From Ignavibacteriales bacterium (GTDB taxonomy: Bacteria; Bacteroidota; Ignavibacteria; Ignavibacteriales; Ignavibacteriaceae), in NCBI GenBank assembly GCA_016707285.1, contig JADJIA010000003.1, positions 124,001 through 188,000 on the forward strand: DNA of 64,000 nt, written 5' to 3'. Below are positions 18,975 through 27,558 of this stretch, piece after piece (the first letter of the stretch is position 1; each line of letters starts with the position of its first letter). The notes under the pieces are model-generated. The model made no database searches. It was not told where the DNA came from and saw nothing but the letters and a program-made list of their open reading frames with translations. A program made the translations under genes and the position numbers.

Positions 18975-19721
18975 TTACATCGTCATTCCGCCATCGACGG
19001 CAATAACCTGACCGGTTATATAGTCAGCGGCAGGTGAAAGGAGGAAAGCGACAGTTTTTGCCACATGCGAAGATTCACCAAGAGCTTTTAGCGGGATGTG
19101 ATTTAATAATTCCTGTTTTATCTCATCTTTGAGCTTTGCAGTCATGTCAGTTTGGATAAAACCGGGAGCCACAGCGTTGCAGGTGATATTCCTTGACGCA
19201 ACTTCTTTGGCTATCGATTTTGTAAAACCTATCATACCGGCTTTACTGGCGGCATAATTTGCCTGACCTGCATTTCCGGTGATGCCTACCACCGATGAGA
19301 TGTTCACGATTCTTCCAAATCTTTGTGACATCATCGGTTTGATTACAGCTTTTGTATAATTAAAAACGCTTTTAAGGTTTGCGTCGATCACATCAGTAAA
19401 ATCGGATTCTTTCATCATCATGAGAAATTTATCACGAGTGATCCCGGCGTTGTTGACGAGGAAGTCGCACCCACCGAGGTTTTGAACAGTAAATTCGACG
19501 GCTTTTTGAGCTTCATCAAAGCTTGCGGCATCAGCTTTAAAACCGAGCACTTTTCTGCCAAGGGCAGCATGTTCAGTTTCAATAACTTTGGCAGCTTCTT
19601 CAGAAGACTGGTAAGTAAAAACAACAGAGCAACCCATGGCTGCAAGTTCTTCTACTATCGATTTTCCTATGCCGCGGGAACCTCCCGTGACAAGTGCTCT
19701 TTTATCTTTTAAATCTGTCAT
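18975..19721 (-). CDS. fabG: 3-oxoacyl-ACP reductase
   Basis: A 248-residue short-chain dehydrogenase that reduces 3-oxoacyl-ACP with NADPH. The cofactor motif T-G-G-S-R-G-I-G-K is near the N-terminus, N-N-A-G near residue 90, and the catalytic S/Y/K set lies in N-I-S-S-V ... N-Y-A-A-S-K-A-G. The ATG at 19721 is preferred; the TTG two codons upstream would add only two residues. The gene sits between fabD and acpP, the usual order, which separates it from the many other SDR proteins. Confidence 0.95.
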   Translation of the reverse strand: MTDLKDKRALVTGGSRGIGKSIVEELAAMGCSVVFTYQSSEEAAKVIETEHAALGRKVLGFKADAASFDEAQKAVEFTVQNLGGCDFLVNNAGITRDKFLMMMKESDFTDVIDANLKSVFNYTKAVIKPMMSQRFGRIVNISSVVGITGNAGQANYAASKAGMIGFTKSIAKEVASRNITCNAVAPGFIQTDMTAKLKDEIKQELLNHIPLKALGESSHVAKTVAFLLSPAADYITGQVIAVDGGMTM

Positions 19722-19768
19722 ATTCAATCTGAAAATATATCAAATATTAGTTAATAATGAATATAAGG

Positions 19769-20683
19769 CTACAAATATTTTTCAATATCTGCAAATTTAT
19801 CGATTCCTGAGGTAACAACCGCAGGATTTATTCGTTTTACCAATCCTTGCAGAACACGGCCGGGGCCCACTTCCACAAATTCATCAAATCCATCCGCAAT
19901 CATATTCCTGATGGTGTCTTCCCACATTACCGGGGCGGTCACCTGCAAAAAGAGATTTTGTTTAATTTCTTCTTTATCTTTTTCGGGTTTCCCGGTTACA
20001 TTTGCATAGACGGGGAATTTTGCGTCATAAAAATTAACCGAGTCAAGTTTTAATTTAAGCTGGTCTTTTGCCGATTGCATCAGCGGGGAGTGGAAAGCTC
20101 CCGAGACAGTAAGTTGGGAAACGAGCCGGGCTTTAGCTGCTTTGGCAAGTTCCATCCCTTTAAGCACTCCTGAAACACTTCCTGAAATAACAATCTGCCC
20201 GGGGGAATTAAAATTTGCACACTGCACAATTCCTTCGGCGGATGCTTCTTTGCATATGTTTTCAAGAGTTTCTCTGTCGAGACCAATTACAGCAGCCATT
20301 GTTCCGGGGAAATCGGTTCCGGCCTGTTGCATTCCCTGTCCTCTGAATCTGACGAGTTGAACAGCATCGTAATATTGAATTGCGCCACAGGCAACAAGAG
20401 CTGAATATTCACCAAGTGAATGACCCGCTGCGCCTTCAAAATCGAGTCTTCTCAAAAGTGAGGCAAGAACAACACTATGGACAAAAATTGCAGGCTGGGT
20501 ATATTCAGTCTGTTTAAGTTCTTCTTCAGGACCGTTAAACATGATATGGGAGAGGGGAACACCAAGAGCAGCATCCGCTGTTTTGATCATTTCCTTTGCT
20601 TCAACGGAATTTTCATAGAGATCGCTTGCCATTCCGACATACTGCGAGCCCTGTCCGGGGAAAAGAAGCGCTCTTTTTGCCAT
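19769..20683 (-). CDS. fabD: Malonyl-CoA:ACP transacylase
   Basis: A 304-residue enzyme transferring malonyl groups from CoA to ACP. It shows G-Q-G-S-Q-Y-V-G-M near the N-terminus, the nucleophile motif G-H-S-L-G-E-Y-S-A-L near residue 90, and the partner histidine in S-G-A-F-H-S-P-L-M near residue 195. Length is standard. It begins one base after the fabH stop, consistent with translational coupling. Confidence 0.96.
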   Translation of the reverse strand: MAKRALLFPGQGSQYVGMASDLYENSVEAKEMIKTADAALGVPLSHIMFNGPEEELKQTEYTQPAIFVHSVVLASLLRRLDFEGAAGHSLGEYSALVACGAIQYYDAVQLVRFRGQGMQQAGTDFPGTMAAVIGLDRETLENICKEASAEGIVQCANFNSPGQIVISGSVSGVLKGMELAKAAKARLVSQLTVSGAFHSPLMQSAKDQLKLKLDSVNFYDAKFPVYANVTGKPEKDKEEIKQNLFLQVTAPVMWEDTIRNMIADGFDEFVEVGPGRVLQGLVKRINPAVVTSGIDKFADIEKYL

Positions 20684-20684
20684 A

Positions 20685-21689
20685 TTAGTCGATACCCCAT
20701 GTTAAATAGATAGCACCCCAGGTATATCCGGCACCAAAGGCAGAAAAAACAAGGTTGTCACCTTTTTTCACTTTGCCATCTCTGTAATATTCTGCGAGGC
20801 AGGTAGGAATTGTGCCCGAAGTGGTGTTACCATATTTATGAATATTAATCATAACCTTTTCCATACCAATTCCCATCCTTTTAGCAGTGGAATCGATAAT
20901 ACGAAGATTAGCCTGATGTGGTACAAGCCATGCAATATCTTCCGGCTTGAGGTTGTTTTTTTCGACAACTTCCGCAGACACTTCAGCCATCCCAAGGACG
21001 GCTCTTTTGTAAACGGCTTTTCCTTCCTGATAGAGGTAGTGCATTTTTTTATCAATGGTCTCATGGGTAGGAGGGTTCAAACTTCCGCCGCCTTTCATGT
21101 TCAAAACATCGACACCGGTTCCGTCAATATGTAGAATGGAATCTTTTATCCCAAGAGTTTTGTCTTCGGTGGCTTCAAGCAGAATTGCGCCGGCAGCATC
21201 GCCAAAGAGGATACAATTGTTTCTGTCGGAATAGTCAACGATTGAGGTCATTTTATCGGCGCCGATAACAACAACTTTTTTGAATGCGCCTGAGGTAATG
21301 AAAGCTGCACCTGTTTGAACGGCAAATAGAAAGCCGGAACAAGCAGCAGAAAGGTCGAATCCCCACGCATTTGCAGCGCCAATTTTTTCCTGAACGATGC
21401 AGGCGGTAGCGGGGAAAAGCATATCGGGGGTTACAGTAGCAACAATAATAACATCTATTTCGTTTGGATCAAGTCCCGTGGTATCAATAAGATCTTTTAA
21501 AGCACCATAAGCCATATCGCTTGTGGCACCATTCTTTAAAATTCGTCTTTCTTTAATTCCGGTTCTTGAAACAATCCATTCATCATTTGTGTCGAGATAA
21601 CTTGAAAAATAGTCATTATCGAGCACATCATCGGGTACATACATTCCTACGCCGGTAATAACGGCGTTATATTTGGAGTTGTTGATCAT
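20685..21689 (-). CDS. fabH: Beta-ketoacyl-ACP synthase III
   Basis: A 334-residue initiating condensing enzyme that joins acetyl-CoA (or another short acyl-CoA) to malonyl-ACP. The catalytic triad is visible: Cys in L-S-A-A-C-S-G-F, His in W-L-V-P-H-Q-A-N, and Asn in K-Y-G-N-T-T-S-G. The start codon overlaps the plsX stop by four bases. FabH chain-length preference sets whether straight or branched fatty acids are made; that cannot be judged here. Confidence 0.96.
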   Translation of the reverse strand: MINNSKYNAVITGVGMYVPDDVLDNDYFSSYLDTNDEWIVSRTGIKERRILKNGATSDMAYGALKDLIDTTGLDPNEIDVIIVATVTPDMLFPATACIVQEKIGAANAWGFDLSAACSGFLFAVQTGAAFITSGAFKKVVVIGADKMTSIVDYSDRNNCILFGDAAGAILLEATEDKTLGIKDSILHIDGTGVDVLNMKGGGSLNPPTHETIDKKMHYLYQEGKAVYKRAVLGMAEVSAEVVEKNNLKPEDIAWLVPHQANLRIIDSTAKRMGIGMEKVMINIHKYGNTTSGTIPTCLAEYYRDGKVKKGDNLVFSAFGAGYTWGAIYLTWGID

Positions 21690-22738
21690 TCGGGATTTCC
21701 TTCGTTGTGGTCAATGTTACGGCTGGCAATTGCCCCGGCGAGTTTTTTTAACAACTCTTTCCGGTGTGCTTCTGCGGCTTTAAGTACCATGTTCTTAATA
21801 GCGAGGGGTGAGCTTGATCCGTGTCCGATTATTGTAATTCCATCAACACCGAGAAGCGGAACACCGCCGTAATTTTCATAGTTAAGTTTTGAAAAGATCG
21901 CTTTTAACGAGCTTTTGAACAACCCAACTTTGATTTTTTTGAAGATGCTTTCATCAGCATATTCTTTTATCAGGTGTTTTAGGAGATAGTTTACACCTTC
22001 AGCAAATTTCAGAACGATGTTACCTGTGAAACCATCACATACTGTAACATCCACATTCCCTTTCAGAATATCTTTTCCTTCCACATTCCCGAGGAAGTTG
22101 AGACCGAGGGTTTTTATCATTTCCCTGGCTTTTTTAGAGACTTCGTTTCCCTTGGATTCCTCTTCACCAACGCTTAAAACCCCCACACGAGGGTTTTTAA
22201 TGTTCAGCATCTCTTCGGCATAAATTGAACCGAGCACTGCATATTCTGCGAGGTGGTGGGCTTTGGAGTCAACACTTGCACCTGCATCAAAGATGGTGCA
22301 ATAACCACCAACGCATGGCATTAGTGTGCCTATTGTAGGACGGTCGACACCTTTTATTTTCCGAAAAATTAATACAGAGAAGGTCATGACAGCACCGGTG
22401 TTCCCGGCGCTTACAAAAGCATCGGCGTTACCATTTTTAACAAATCGTAAACCGACAGCGAGTGATGAATCCTGTTTTTCTTTGTATGCCTGAACGGGGG
22501 GATCGCTCATGGTAACCACCTGTGAAGCGTCAACAATACGGCTGATGTCGAATGAAAGGTTGTTTTCTTTCATGACAGATATAATCTTTGATTTGTCGCC
22601 CGCGAGCCACACTTCAAGATTTTTATCGTCAGATTCAGCCGAAATCGCGCCTTTAATTTCGTTTAAGGGCGCAAAATCCCCACCCATTGCATCGAGCAAA
22701 ACTCTACACTTGCCGGAGCTGTTTCCGGAGCTCTGCAT
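21686..22738 (-). CDS. plsX: Phosphate acyltransferase PlsX
   Basis: A 350-residue peripheral membrane enzyme converting acyl-ACP to acyl-phosphate for PlsY, the first step of phosphatidic acid synthesis. It opens with L-L-D-A-M-G-G-D-F-A-P and carries the family segment S-A-G-N-T-G-A-V-M near residue 110 and V-C-D-G-F-T-G-N near residue 235. Length fits the family. It lies between rpmF and fabH, the conserved order in many bacteria. Confidence 0.95.
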   Translation of the reverse strand: MQSSGNSSGKCRVLLDAMGGDFAPLNEIKGAISAESDDKNLEVWLAGDKSKIISVMKENNLSFDISRIVDASQVVTMSDPPVQAYKEKQDSSLAVGLRFVKNGNADAFVSAGNTGAVMTFSVLIFRKIKGVDRPTIGTLMPCVGGYCTIFDAGASVDSKAHHLAEYAVLGSIYAEEMLNIKNPRVGVLSVGEEESKGNEVSKKAREMIKTLGLNFLGNVEGKDILKGNVDVTVCDGFTGNIVLKFAEGVNYLLKHLIKEYADESIFKKIKVGLFKSSLKAIFSKLNYENYGGVPLLGVDGITIIGHGSSSPLAIKNMVLKAAEAHRKELLKKLAGAIASRNIDHNEGNPE

Positions 22739-22755
22739 TGAATGGACCGGTTACA

Positions 22756-22935
22756 TTATTTCTTGGGTAGAAACATCGATCTTCCGGCATAATAACCGCA
22801 AGAAGGGCAAGCATTGTGGTTTAATTTAACTTCGCCACAATTTGGGCACGAACCAACTGAAGGAGCAACAGCTTTGTAGTGTGTTCTTCTTTTGTCTCTT
22901 CTGGTTCTCGACATCTTTCTTTTAGGATTTGGCAT
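22756..22935 (-). CDS. rpmF: 50S ribosomal protein L32
   Basis: A 59-residue protein beginning M-P-N-P-K-R-K and ending L-P-K-K. It is very basic at the N-terminus and has the zinc-ribbon pair C-P-N-C ... C-P-S-C of the zinc-binding L32 form. It sits 29 bases after the YceD gene and 17 bases before plsX, the standard yceD-rpmF-plsX order. Confidence 0.95.
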   Translation of the reverse strand: MPNPKRKMSRTRRDKRRTHYKAVAPSVGSCPNCGEVKLNHNACPSCGYYAGRSMFLPKK

Positions 22936-22964
22936 CTCTAAGTTCCATCAAATATGGTTAATAA

Positions 22965-23474
22965 TTATTCTTCATTTTCAAGTTCGTCACGCAGTTTTTC
23001 AAGATCACTCCAAAGGGGATTAAACTCTTCTTTGGGGCATCCGCAGTCGCCCTGATTCAGGTCGGCACCGCATTTAGGGCAGAGCCCTTTACATTCTTCC
23101 TTACACAATATCTTAAATGGAATATCCAGATAAGCATAATCGTAAATTTCTGTTGAAATGTCAATTTTATCTGCCTCACGGGAGAGGTAATTGACATCGG
23201 GATCATCAGTTTCTCTGCTCTCTTCATCAAATAGATAAAGCAGAGTGAAGTTGATATCCCGCTGAGAATTGAATTCAGCGATACATCTGTCGCACTCAAA
23301 GGAGGCATTTACCTGCAAGTTTATCGTTGCAAGCAGTTGATGATGTGACTTCTCAAAAGTGATATTTAGTTTGAAATTGCCGTAAAAAGGGGCATCAAGA
23401 CCCAACTCTTCGACCTTACCCGTGAACTCCAGTTCATTGGTTCCTAATTCCAAACCCGAAATCTTAATTTTCAA
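22965..23474 (-). CDS. YceD/DUF177 family protein
   Basis: A 169-residue protein of the YceD family, linked in other bacteria and plants to 23S rRNA accumulation. It has the single C-D-R-C pair in the middle and a C-terminal cysteine cluster (C-K-E-E-C-K-G-L-C-P-K-C and C-G-C), likely a metal site. It is the first gene of the rpmF-plsX-fab-rnc operon, and the promoter-like sequence at 23501-23532 lies just upstream. Confidence 0.9.
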   Translation of the reverse strand: MKIKISGLELGTNELEFTGKVEELGLDAPFYGNFKLNITFEKSHHQLLATINLQVNASFECDRCIAEFNSQRDINFTLLYLFDEESRETDDPDVNYLSREADKIDISTEIYDYAYLDIPFKILCKEECKGLCPKCGADLNQGDCGCPKEEFNPLWSDLEKLRDELENEE

Positions 23475-23500
23475 TTCAAATAGTCCAAAAAATCGAACTA

Positions 23501-23532
23501 CAAATATACAAATCAGAAGGGTTTATTACAAA
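23501..23532 (-). promoter_or_regulatory. Promoter of the YceD-rpmF-plsX-fab-rnc operon
   Basis: On the minus strand TTTG is followed by exactly 20 bases and then TATATTTG, matching the Bacteroidota-type consensus (TTTG around -33, TAnnTTTG around -7). It is about 30 bases upstream of the YceD start. Confidence 0.65.
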
Positions 23533-23547
23533 TTTAAATCAGAGAGG

Positions 23548-23640
23548 GGAACTCCGGAGCTTCGGAACCTCAGAACTTCAGAACCTCAGAGCTTCAGAAC
23601 CTCAGAGCTTCGGCTCAGACTTAGAGCTTCAGCCAGCTTC
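23548..23640. repeat. Intergenic degenerate short repeat (same family as 7552-7645)
   Basis: About nine tandem copies of units such as AGCTTCGG, AACCTCAG and AACTTCAG. This is the third copy of the family in the window and lies upstream of the fab operon promoter, away from any T9SS gene, so the family is not specific to that array. Confidence 0.7.
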
Positions 23641-23729
23641 GGAGAATTGATAACGATAGAGTGAGGAGTGGTAATCGTCCCGATTGCCGTCTGAAAGATG
23701 AAATACCACTTGGGATGATAATTGCAGAT

Positions 23730-24101
23730 CTATCGATGATCATTTTGGGACATCGCTTCTTTCATCCTGAATTCAACAATCTTTTTGATTAAATCGTAGG
23801 GGATGGGTTCATTTAATTGAAATTGGATGGTGCCTTTTGAGTGTTTGTAGGGGTGGAGTTCTTCTTCGAATGCTTCAACTCCTGAGGGTTCAGGAAAAAG
23901 GCTGATGTGATTTTTGAATGCCGCAAAATAAACAACTACCTTTTTCAAACGAAATGCAGGCATTCCATAACTTATGCATTCGGTTGTGTTTGGTGCGGCT
24001 TCCCTGATCACTTCTCTGATTTGTTGGAGAGTTTCTCTTACTTTTTCATCGGCTTCAGAAATGTAGTGATCAATTGATGTGAAGTCTGTTCTCATTTTCA
24101 T
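23730..24101 (-). CDS. DUF1801 family protein
   Basis: A 123-residue protein matching the DUF1801/YdhG-like pattern: an amphipathic N-terminal helix (Y-I-S-E-A-D-E-K-V), then I-S-Y-G-M-P-A-F and the middle segment V-V-Y-F-A-A-F-K-N-H-I-S-L-F-P. Members are small cytoplasmic proteins of uncertain role, some described as frataxin-like iron chaperones. The start at 24101 has GGAG seven bases upstream. It is a single-gene unit; divergent neighbours give no functional hint. Confidence 0.8.
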   Translation of the reverse strand: MKMRTDFTSIDHYISEADEKVRETLQQIREVIREAAPNTTECISYGMPAFRLKKVVVYFAAFKNHISLFPEPSGVEAFEEELHPYKHSKGTIQFQLNEPIPYDLIKKIVEFRMKEAMSQNDHR

Positions 24102-24327
24102 GGCGGCTCCGGTCAGGTTATTAAATTTTATTGATTGTTAAAATACGACCGGGGGAGCTAAAAAGAAAATTATTTTGTGGCGGTTTTAATCTACCGGGCT
24201 TGTGAATTACTGCTTGTTTGATCTTCCATCGAGGTTGAGAATTACTAAAAAATTTTGTTATATTTACTCTTATCCATATTTGATTTGGGACGATGAATAT
24301 GGGTAAACAATATTATTGAGGTAAAAA

Positions 24328-25074
24328 ATGAAAAGATCACAATTCCTACTGTATATGGCAAGTATTCCTTTTTTTGGAGTGTTGTCAGCTTGTAAAGATT
24401 CACCGGTTGAACCCGATCCAAACAAGGATCCTGAACTCTCTTTCTCCGATAATCCTGAATCAAATGCTTTAACTATTGAGAAAAATTCCGGCATGATAAG
24501 AGCTGTGACTGAAAAGGACAAGGACTTAAAAATTAAATTCCGGACAAAACAAAATAATGACTCATTTGTTTATTTGAGGCATCGGGTGAATCAGTCGGCA
24601 GATTATCGACATATCGTGATTGAAAAGGAAAATGGGGAAACGGCAAATCTTTTATGGGGCTGGAAAGGGATTAAGCCATCTGTTCGATTGGCAGATAACA
24701 GTGGAAAGACCATCATTGTTGATGGAGTTGAGCTTGAGTTTGCGATATCGAGTGACTCAGGAACCGATGGGCCCACTAACCAGACAGCGAATGATTTTCT
24801 TATTCTCGCAATGAAAGTTCTGGGAATTGCGATTGCCATCTGGCTTGGTGCATCAGTGATCAAACTTGTGGCGGCAGCAATTGCATTTGTAGCATTTAAT
24901 GCGATGACTTTTGCATTCATCGCTATTGCGGGAAGTCTGGCATACTTTATATTAAAAAGAGTTCTCGATTATATGGGCTGGACTTATGATGATGTGGTTA
25001 ATTTCCTGATTCAGTCGTGGAACCGCATACTGGATCTGCTTGAGCAACTATACCTGAGTCTTCCGGGGCAGTAG
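24328..25074 (+). CDS. Putative lipoprotein with an internal double membrane segment, function unknown
   Basis: A 248-residue protein I do not recognise. The N-terminus is a lipoprotein signal with lipobox L-S-A-C at about residue 22, followed by a proline/aspartate-rich spacer. Residues about 30-150 look like a beta-rich soluble domain. Residues about 158-208 are very hydrophobic and alanine/isoleucine-rich, enough for two membrane passes, followed by a short amphipathic tail ending S-L-P-G-Q. A lipid anchor plus two transmembrane helices is an odd combination; the hydrophobic part could instead be a pore- or membrane-active element. GAGG precedes the ATG. It converges on the Lon-like/Csx3-like gene with 29 bases between stops. 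Confidence 0.7.
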   Translation: MKRSQFLLYMASIPFFGVLSACKDSPVEPDPNKDPELSFSDNPESNALTIEKNSGMIRAVTEKDKDLKIKFRTKQNNDSFVYLRHRVNQSADYRHIVIEKENGETANLLWGWKGIKPSVRLADNSGKTIIVDGVELEFAISSDSGTDGPTNQTANDFLILAMKVLGIAIAIWLGASVIKLVAAAIAFVAFNAMTFAFIAIAGSLAYFILKRVLDYMGWTYDDVVNFLIQSWNRILDLLEQLYLSLPGQ

Positions 25075-25103
25075 ATTTTCAGTTACTTTTTTGCCTCATT
25101 TTA

Positions 25104-26348
25104 TTAATAATATAATCTGTAAGTGAATTGTTTGCCGATTAAGTTTTTTTCGCCATGGTTGGATGAAATAATGACAAAATTATCAGTCATGTTATACCTC
25201 ACGGCAATTATCCCCGGGATTTTTTTTGCATTCAGTATGTAGGAAACAACTATATGAAGCGGTATTTTGCCTTCCAGAATCAGAAGCTGGTTATTTGCCG
25301 GGGCTATGGTCATATAAATCTCTTTCAGATTTGAGATTGTGAATTTACCAATAGAGAAATTTGCGAGTATCAAGTCAAACTGCCGGGCGACAACGGGTGG
25401 AAATTCTGTGTGCCCCGGATGATAAATTTCAAATCTCTTTTTCCCCAGAAGAGTTGTAATAATTCTTTCCGTACCAAGATCATGAAGAATTTCTTCCGGA
25501 AATTTTAACAGCTTTTTAAGGGATTTGCCAAAAACTTTTTCTATTAATTCTCTCAGGCTCCCAATCCTTATTATCCGGTCAGGATTTTGAAATAAGAGGT
25601 CTTGTTCACTTTCAGACCAGGAATCGCTTTCCGGAATGAATATCTTCTTAACTCCAGGCCGTTTACTAAAAATTGATCCCGTAATTTGTTCTGCATCTTC
25701 GAGTTTTACAACATTTCCATTTTTGTCAAAGCCACCACAAAAGACAAAACCGGCATCAACGGGGATTTTTGTGAAGCCTGAGAAAAAGGCAACAAGAGCA
25801 GCAAATTGGACAGAATTATCGGCTATTGTTTTAACTTTTACTTTGTGTGGAATCAGAGGAGTTCGAATGTTCAGCTTTACACCAAAGTTTAGAATTGTAG
25901 TGTCATTCCCCGCTTCCTCTTCAAGAGAAAGATTGCATTGAATCATCTCTTGTAGAGCGAGTATTTGATAAAAGAGGTTCTCCCGGCATTCCAGAGTGAA
26001 TGTCTCCGGGATTAATTCGTAGCTACCTTCCGATGTGGCAAATTCGTGTAATGTAACCTCATCTTTAAATGGAGAAACAAGGGGAAATTGAGCGCAGCCT
26101 GTAATGAGCGGATTGATCGTTTTAACAACCACACCTTTTTCTGCCAGAAGTGATGTAGTCTCTGCAATTTCCTGAGGGGGGATGGATGCGGAAAAGAAGG
26201 GATCACGGAGCAATTTGGCTAATAGTTTCTCAACTTCCATTTCCTCGAGGGATTCTGATTGTTTGCAGATGGTTTCCAATCCAAAGAAAACGGGGTAATA
26301 ATTTCCATCGTTGAGATGTTCTGCTATTTGAGATAAATCTATGTCCAT
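25104..26348 (-). CDS. Protein with a degenerate Lon-protease (S16) fold and a C-terminal Csx3-like domain
   Basis: A 414-residue protein from the ATG at 26348; an in-frame TTG at 26408 would add 20 residues. Residues about 1-150 are not recognisable. Residues about 150-275 follow the Lon proteolytic domain without a gap: the Ser of Lon's P-S-A-G aligns with N-S-V-Q, then G-G-F-D-K-N-G-N-V aligns with G-E-I-T-L-R-G-Q-V, and V-K-K-I-F-I-P with I-K-T-V-L-I-P. At the position of the catalytic lysine there is isoleucine, so peptidase activity is probably lost. Residues about 305-414 resemble the CRISPR-associated Csx3 fold (L-I-L-E-G-K-I-P-L-H, then I-A-V-R-Y ... V-I-I-S-S), but the family's acidic and histidine positions are not conserved. 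The family calls come from my own alignment by eye. It follows the ATPase gene and is likely co-transcribed with it. Confidence 0.55.
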   Translation of the reverse strand: MDIDLSQIAEHLNDGNYYPVFFGLETICKQSESLEEMEVEKLLAKLLRDPFFSASIPPQEIAETTSLLAEKGVVVKTINPLITGCAQFPLVSPFKDEVTLHEFATSEGSYELIPETFTLECRENLFYQILALQEMIQCNLSLEEEAGNDTTILNFGVKLNIRTPLIPHKVKVKTIADNSVQFAALVAFFSGFTKIPVDAGFVFCGGFDKNGNVVKLEDAEQITGSIFSKRPGVKKIFIPESDSWSESEQDLLFQNPDRIIRIGSLRELIEKVFGKSLKKLLKFPEEILHDLGTERIITTLLGKKRFEIYHPGHTEFPPVVARQFDLILANFSIGKFTISNLKEIYMTIAPANNQLLILEGKIPLHIVVSYILNAKKIPGIIAVRYNMTDNFVIISSNHGEKNLIGKQFTYRLYY

Positions 26349-26420
26349 TCGGCTATCAACCTCGGTAATTTTAAAAAGGTAGAGGTTAAAATACAATTTA
26401 CCGATCAAGTATAAAAGTTT

Positions 26421-27543
26421 TCACTTCCCCCGCTCAAGCCACCTGCTGAGGAAAACATCATAGACCTGATAACCGGCTTGTGATTCATAAACAAGTTCGC
26501 GGGAAAGGAGTGCACGCAGGGCTGTTCTTACGGTGCTGGTGCTGCCGAGTCTGTGTTTTGTTATGAAGAAATTGGAATAGACCTCCGAAATAATCCCTTC
26601 AGCGGCAATGGCGGTGAGGAGGTCCCACTGAACCTTAGTAAGAAGTTGTGACCAGGAGTAATAAACCGGGGCATTTTCTTCAAGAATTGTCAGTTTTACA
26701 TTAGTAATGTCCTGATCTGAAACCACTGTTTCTGTTATACTAAACAGTTTATTAAATGCATATTGCACATAAAATGTATGCGACCGACACCATATCAACA
26801 GATCGGTTATTTGTGTATCATCAATTGATTTGTCAAACTTCTCAAATTGTCGTTTAATAAAATCGAGATATGGTTTGTCTTCTATTTTTTCGAGTTTCAT
26901 CATTTCAGTGCTTTTATAAAACGGTTGGCTCGCAGAGTCAAACATCGAAATAAGCAAGTGATTACTACTCCCTGAGAAAATGAAACGGACATTTGGACAA
27001 TTTGATATAAACGACCTGAGGAGTTCTTCAACATTATCCTCGGGATAGACACTTATCTTTTGAAATTCATCGATTGCAATTACAATATTCTTCTTTAGGG
27101 TAGTCAGATATTCAAATATTTTAGAAAGCGTAGCTTCCGATTCCCGCGTCTTTGATATCAAGCTGTAGTGACGGCTGTCCCGATATTGAATCCAGACTTA
27201 ACGAGACCCGAAGATTGGAAAGTATTTTTGTAGCTTTTTTTAGTAGTGAACTTGTGTCAGTTTCCAAAGAATGGAAAACAGCGTCTGCAAATGCCTGTGT
27301 GAATTCGTTAAGATTCCGTGTGTGAAGGATATCAAAATAGACTGTTGAAAAGTTGTGTTTATCTTCCAGTAAATGGAAAGAATGTTTTATCAACTGTGTT
27401 TTGCCAAGTCTCCGCAGAGAAAATATCAAGAGATTTCTGCCATTTACAACGGCATCGATGGTTCGTGTCGTCTCTTTTTTTCTGTCACAAAACCATTCAG
27501 GTGAGATATAGCTGCTTAAAATAAAGGGATTTTTGATTTTCAT
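26421..27543 (-). pseudogene. Archaeal-type P-loop ATPase with C-terminal winged helix, one frameshift
   Basis: Two frames, 27543 to 27121 and 27161 to 26421, together make one protein of about 373 residues of the ATPase_2 (archaeal AAA/STAND-like) family. The family's Walker A variant L-R-R-L-G-K-T-Q-L is near residue 43, Walker B is I-V-I-A-I-D-E-F-Q, and the sensor is F-I-F-S-G-S-S. The C-terminal 80 residues look like a winged-helix domain (S-T-V-R-T-A-L-R-A-L-L). Removing one base from the three-C run at 27143-27145 joins the frames as D-A-E-S-E-A-T-L-S-K, a natural family sequence. This is therefore probably a sequencing slip or a recent mutation. A palindromic site stands just upstream, and the Lon/Csx3-like gene follows on the same strand. 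These ATPases often act with a partner in stress or defence functions. Confidence 0.75.
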
Positions 27544-27558
27544 TTTGATTTTTCAAAA

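Noticed and set aside
7552..23640. CRISPR array
   Set aside because: The short repeats have no constant repeat length and no unique spacers of 25-45 bases, and no cas gene is nearby apart from the Csx3-like domain.
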